NCBI GenBank assembly: GCA_021325145.1
Contig: JAJPHR010000023.1
Location: 1-64,000 of the forward strand
Source of the DNA: Verrucomicrobiota bacterium
GTDB lineage: Bacteria > Verrucomicrobiota > Verrucomicrobiia > Limisphaerales > Pedosphaeraceae
Length of the DNA stretch: 64,000 nucleotides
Reading direction: 5' to 3'
In this document: positions 60,944 through 64,000 of the stretch, in pieces
Position numbering within the stretch: position 1 is the first letter of the stretch
Layout of the letters: each line of letters begins with the position of its first letter
The notes under the pieces: model-generated
What the model was told of the DNA's origin: nothing
Databases searched by the model: none
The model's input: only the letters and a program-made list of their open reading frames with translations
Program-made: the position numbers and the translations under genes

Positions 60944-61704
60944 TTTCGTTCCATTTCCACCGCGCTCACATGCGCCGTGACCGCATTGATGCGCAAGGCC
61001 ATTCGAAATCCATCCCGATCCTGCAGCACGATCTCCCTGGCATCGGCGGTACCGTCTGAATAAAATCCGATCGCTTCGAGCAGGGGCTCTGCCGGGGAGT
61101 TATTGGCGGAAGATGGCGGCGGTTGTACGGGTGGCTCTTCTGAAACTTCCTCTCCGGGGCTTCGCACTTGGATGGAAATCCGGCGATCGATGGTTCCTTC
61201 GCCACCGGGCAGGTCGCGCAACCGCATGAAACCACCGGCCGCGGCTCCGCGGCGAACCCGCTTCTCCACGAAATATTTCCCCGTGATCGGATCCAGCCGG
61301 ACGCGATGAGTTTGGTTCGCCGCGATGGCCTGGCTGCACGCGAGATTGCAGACGCTCATCAGTTCGCGGCTGCTGGAGCGCAATAGGGCATCGTTATAGG
61401 AGCCCCTCATCTCAGGAATAATCATGGCGGTCATGATTCCGATAATGGCCAGGACGGCCATCAGTTCGATCAACGTAAAGCCGAAGTTTCGTGCCACGGC
61501 GATCGGACGTGTGGCTGGCGGTAGGGACATCGCGCTGCGATATCGTCGCCCGCGTTTCAGCGGGCGGAACGCGCTCGCCAAGGCGCGTGCTTCGGGCCAT
61601 TCGTTCCGTTGCCTGACGCTACGCTTGGCGACGGCGCAGGGCACCGTCCCTGCCACGCTTGGGTACGCATCCCGGCATCCTTGAATTTTGGAGTTCGTGG
61701 ACAT
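60940..61704 (-). CDS. gspH: Type II secretion pseudopilin, GspH-like, with very long leader
   Basis: 254 residues from the ATG at 61704 (AAGGAG upstream). The prepilin site 'GFTLIELMAVLAIIGIMTAMIIP' begins after a 75-residue leader, far longer than the usual 6-30. The leader is encoded by repetitive sequence (61521-61570 and about 61585-61690). The mature part ('LLRSSSRELMSVCNLACSQAIAANQTHRVRLDPITGKYFVEKR') fits the GspH fold. An ATG at 61842 would lengthen it further and is unlikely. Confidence 0.82.
   Translation of the reverse strand: MSTNSKIQGCRDAYPSVAGTVPCAVAKRSVRQRNEWPEARALASAFRPLKRGRRYRSAMSLPPATRPIAVARNFGFTLIELMAVLAIIGIMTAMIIPEMRGSYNDALLRSSSRELMSVCNLACSQAIAANQTHRVRLDPITGKYFVEKRVRRGAAAGGFMRLRDLPGGEGTIDRRISIQVRSPGEEVSEEPPVQPPPSSANNSPAEPLLEAIGFYSDGTADAREIVLQDRDGFRMALRINAVTAHVSAVEMERK
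61521..61570. repeat. Palindromic element inside the gspH leader (copy type 2)
   Basis: Hairpins GACATCGC-GCT-GCGATATC (61526-61544) and CGCCCGC/GCGGGCG (61547-61566). It is clearly the same unit as at 34774-34820 in glnE, in the opposite orientation relative to its host gene. Here it encodes 'FRPLKRGRRYRSAMSLP' in the leader. Confidence 0.8.
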
Positions 61705-61726
61705 GGAGCTTGCTCCTTCGCTCCGC

Positions 61727-62158
61727 CTACCAATTCCCAATATCCGTTCCTTCTTTTTCCGGATCCTTGGCCCACAGATCAAAGCTGGACGTATGATGAA
61801 GCCCCGGATTGCGGTACTGGTAAGGATGTCCCCACGGGTCATCGCGCAGTTGTTTCACGTAGGGTCCGCGCCATTTGCTTTCATCGCCCGGCGGGGCGGT
61901 GACCAGCACCTTCAAGCCTTCTTCGGTGGTCGGGTGCCGGTCCATGTGGATATAAAAACGCTCCAACGCGTTCTCCAATTCGCTCACGTCGGACTTCGCC
62001 TTGCTCACCTTGGCATCGTGAGTCGTGCCCATGAATTGTGGAATGATGGTGGCGGCCAGAATACCAAGGATTACCACCACCACCATGATTTCAATCAGGG
62101 TGAACGCTTCCAGGCGGGTCCTGGAAGTGGGCTCTGTTTCCGGCAAACGTGTTTTCAT
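61727..62158 (-). CDS. gspG: Type II secretion major pseudopilin
   Basis: 143 residues. An 18-residue leader ends in Ala before 'FTLIEIMVVVVILGILAATIIPQF', then 'DAKVSKAKSDVSELENALERFYIHMDRHPTTEEGLKVLV' and 'RDDPWGHPYQYRNPG', all classic GspG features including the C-terminal calcium-loop region ('DLWAKDPEKEGTDIGNW'). It assembles the periplasmic pseudopilus. Confidence 0.95.
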   Translation of the reverse strand: MKTRLPETEPTSRTRLEAFTLIEIMVVVVILGILAATIIPQFMGTTHDAKVSKAKSDVSELENALERFYIHMDRHPTTEEGLKVLVTAPPGDESKWRGPYVKQLRDDPWGHPYQYRNPGLHHTSSFDLWAKDPEKEGTDIGNW

Positions 62159-62196
62159 ATCGGTTTCCTTCTTATGTTTTGATTCCGGCAGTTCGA

Positions 62197-63447
62197 TTAA
62201 TGTATGGCCCGGCTCATCTTGAAGATGGGCAGCAATAAGGCGATGACCATGAACCCGACCAAAGATCCCACCACCAGGATCAAGGCCGGGGCCAGCAGCG
62301 AGATAAGCGTTTTCGTCCGCCCGCGCATGTGGCGTTCCTCGATATCCGCCACCTTCAGAAGCATTTCGTCCAGTTTGCCGCTCTCCTCACCCACGTTGAT
62401 CATTTGGATTGCAGTGCGCGGGAAAATGCCCAATTTGCGCAGTGGCGCCGCAAGCGAATCACCGCCGCGAGTCTCCTCCGCCACTTGTGCGATCAATCTG
62501 GCCAGCACGATGTTGCCGATGGTGTTCTCAACGATCTTCAGCGCCGGCAGCAGCGATACGCCGCTACGCACGAGCGTCCCCAGCGTCCTGGCGAAACGGC
62601 TTAGGGCAGAGGCGCGAAAGACTCCGCCCAAAACGGGCAGCCGCAATTTCGCCCGGTCCCAGAATTCAGCCCCGGCCGGGGTGCGAAAGAACCACCAAAG
62701 GCCGCCGCTTGTACCCATGACGGCGACCAGGATCATGAACCAGTGCTGGTGAAGCGCGGCACTAACCGCCAGGAGAATCCGCGTCGGCAGTGGCAGTACC
62801 GTGAGCATTTCCTGGAGCATCGTGAACAGCTTGGGCAGCACCACCGTCAGCAGCACGGTGATGGTTATGACTCCGAAACCAAGCACAAACGCCGGGTAAG
62901 CGACAGCCGCTTTCACTTCGCCGCGGATCTCGTCTTCGTGTTCGAGCAGGCTGGACAAATCGGCCATCACTTTCGGCAGTGCACCCGCTTCTTCGCCCAC
63001 CTTCACCATGCTGACGTACAATTTGCTGAATGATTTGGGATGTTCCTCCATTGCCCCGGAAAGCGACGCGCCCTTGCGAACCGCTTCGGAGATTTGCATT
63101 ACCATTTTTTTCAGGGCGGGATTCTCTTCCTCTTCGCCAAGCCCTTCCAGCGCCTGAGGAATGGGAATGGCCGCACCAAGCAGCGCGCTCATCTCGCGCG
63201 TGAAAGCGGTGATTTCTTTGCGGCTGACCCAGTTGCCCAGGCGGGCAGGAGACGGATGCGTGCCTTGTTCCTTGGATTCCAGATTGGCCGCCGCTTGGGC
63301 CGGCTCGGCGGCGCAGCTTTCCAGGTTCGACGGGAAGAGACCGCGCTTGCCCAGAAGTTGAAGCGCTGTCCGGCGATCCGCCGCCTCGATTACGCCCTCG
63401 ACAGGGCTGCCGCTTCCTTCGATGGCTTGATATCGGAAGGCGCTCAT
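62197..63447 (-). CDS. gspF: Type II secretion inner-membrane platform protein
   Basis: 417 residues from the ATG at 63447, which overlaps the gspE stop (ATGA). An upstream extension of the frame lies within gspE and is rejected. Two GspF repeats ('[24 protein letters not shown]' and '[28 protein letters not shown]') and three TM helices are present. It forms the membrane platform contacting GspE and GspL. Confidence 0.94.
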   Translation of the reverse strand: MSAFRYQAIEGSGSPVEGVIEAADRRTALQLLGKRGLFPSNLESCAAEPAQAAANLESKEQGTHPSPARLGNWVSRKEITAFTREMSALLGAAIPIPQALEGLGEEEENPALKKMVMQISEAVRKGASLSGAMEEHPKSFSKLYVSMVKVGEEAGALPKVMADLSSLLEHEDEIRGEVKAAVAYPAFVLGFGVITITVLLTVVLPKLFTMLQEMLTVLPLPTRILLAVSAALHQHWFMILVAVMGTSGGLWWFFRTPAGAEFWDRAKLRLPVLGGVFRASALSRFARTLGTLVRSGVSLLPALKIVENTIGNIVLARLIAQVAEETRGGDSLAAPLRKLGIFPRTAIQMINVGEESGKLDEMLLKVADIEERHMRGRTKTLISLLAPALILVVGSLVGFMVIALLLPIFKMSRAIH

Positions 63448-64000
63448 TCCTGCAAATCTCCCGAGGAAACGCGCAGGATTTCCTCCAGCGTGGTTATTCC
63501 TTCCGCCGCCTTGCGCAACGCATCCTGGTGCATCGTGATCATGGTTTTTTGCGCGGCGGCTTTGAGTTCGGCATTGGATCGTTTTTGAAGGATCAGTTCC
63601 CGGAGTTCGGGCATAACGGGCAAAAGTTCGAAGATGCCAACCCGGCCGCGGTAACCGGTGCCGCGGCATTCTTCGCAGCCTATCCCTTGAAAAAAGGGCC
63701 CTGCCAGGCGTTGTGCGCCGAGGGCCTCCATTTTCTCGCGCACGCCGGTAGCCACCTCGGTTTGCGCGCGGCAATGCAGACAGATTCGGCGAACCAACCG
63801 CTGCGCCAGCACGCCTTCGAGCGATGATGAAATCAAAAACGCCTCGACGCCCATGTCGATCAAGCGGGTGACCGCGCCGGTGGAATCGTTGGTGTGCAGT
63901 GTGCTGAAGACCTGATGCCCGGTGAGTGCCGCGCGGATGGCGATCTCCGCCGTTTCGGAATCGCGGATTTCGCCGACCATCACGACATCGGGATCCTGGC
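63444..64000 (-). CDS. gspE: Type II secretion ATPase GspE, C-terminal part (cut by window edge)
   Basis: Only the C-terminal 185 residues are in the window. They include the Asp/His-box segment '[31 protein letters not shown]', '[18 protein letters not shown]'-type region, and the tetra-Cys zinc site (Cys-x2-Cys in 'ICLHCR' and '[13 protein letters not shown]') typical of GspE. It powers pseudopilus assembly from the cytoplasm. It is the first visible gene of the operon E-F-G-H-I-J-K-L-M-C-D. Confidence 0.93.
   Translation of the reverse strand, partial: QDPDVVMVGEIRDSETAEIAIRAALTGHQVFSTLHTNDSTGAVTRLIDMGVEAFLISSSLEGVLAQRLVRRICLHCRAQTEVATGVREKMEALGAQRLAGPFFQGIGCEECRGTGYRGRVGIFELLPVMPELRELILQKRSNAELKAAAQKTMITMHQDALRKAAEGITTLEEILRVSSGDLQE

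Noticed and set aside
63448-63774. N-terminal extension of gspF
   Set aside because: This stretch lies within the gspE coding region in another frame; the GspF family start '[11 protein letters not shown]' is at 63447 and overlaps the gspE stop.
1-64000. CRISPR arrays, rRNA, tRNA
   Set aside because: No regularly spaced direct repeats and no rRNA- or tRNA-like sequence were recognised by eye; a covariance search was not possible here.

Overview
The window looks like a chromosomal piece of a Gram-negative, respiring member of the Verrucomicrobiota, probably near Pedosphaera/Limisphaerales. That placement is inference. It rests on the pseudopilins (FTLIE-type, often with Ala before the cleavage site), the secreted fibronectin-type protein whose C-terminus has the 'VQSTTN...FYRA' signature common in that phylum, the ECF sigma factors, and the many palindromic dispersed repeats lying between and inside genes. 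No rRNA, tRNA, CRISPR array or complete insertion sequence was recognised.

Layout. 1-219 is the start of an ECF sigma factor that runs off the left edge. 764-5672 (minus) is a heme operon, hemE-hemN-hemY-hemH, with start/stop overlaps. 5988-7424 (minus) is a three-gene unit of small membrane anti-sigma-like protein, periplasmic metal-sensor-like protein and ECF sigma factor, in the order of cnrYXH. Divergent from it is a small secreted Cys-rich protein. 8267-12766 (minus) encodes a monoheme cytochrome c and two large proteins that fuse 11 or 9 CxxCH hemes to a membrane b-type domain. 13090-17791 (minus) holds pyruvate:ferredoxin oxidoreductase and a dihydroorotate-dehydrogenase-like protein. 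17792-19390 is nearly empty. 19391-20650 is a secreted FN3 protein. 20779-26476 (minus) is a CzcCBA-type heavy-metal RND efflux operon, followed by a lone receiver protein (26849-27280, minus) and a divergent NtrB/NtrC-like two-component pair (27550-30353).

30.4-33 kb is an accessory patch: an IS1182-like transposase remnant, a cassette-like gene ending in a recognisable integron attC site (31226-31323), a DUF4262 gene starting directly after it, an NTF2-like gene, a palindromic repeat, a HicB/HicA remnant and a small membrane protein. 33001-36219 is glnE, interrupted in frame by two palindromic elements. 36668-49174 is a Bat-type operon (MoxR, DUF58, two vWA membrane proteins, a coiled-coil membrane protein, DUF4159) that continues into a tetraheme metallophosphoesterase-like lipoprotein and a thioredoxin-like protein. 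49332-51835 has two small conserved proteins and an MFS transporter. 51867 to the right edge (minus) is a type II secretion operon transcribed gspE-F-G-H-I-J-K-L-M-C-D, with gspE cut by the edge.

The most unusual points are the solitary attC site with flanking cassette-like genes, the tandem c/b-fused multiheme quinone cytochromes, and short palindromic elements that have been captured as coding sequence in glnE (twice), in a 75-residue pseudopilin leader and at the gspK N-terminus.
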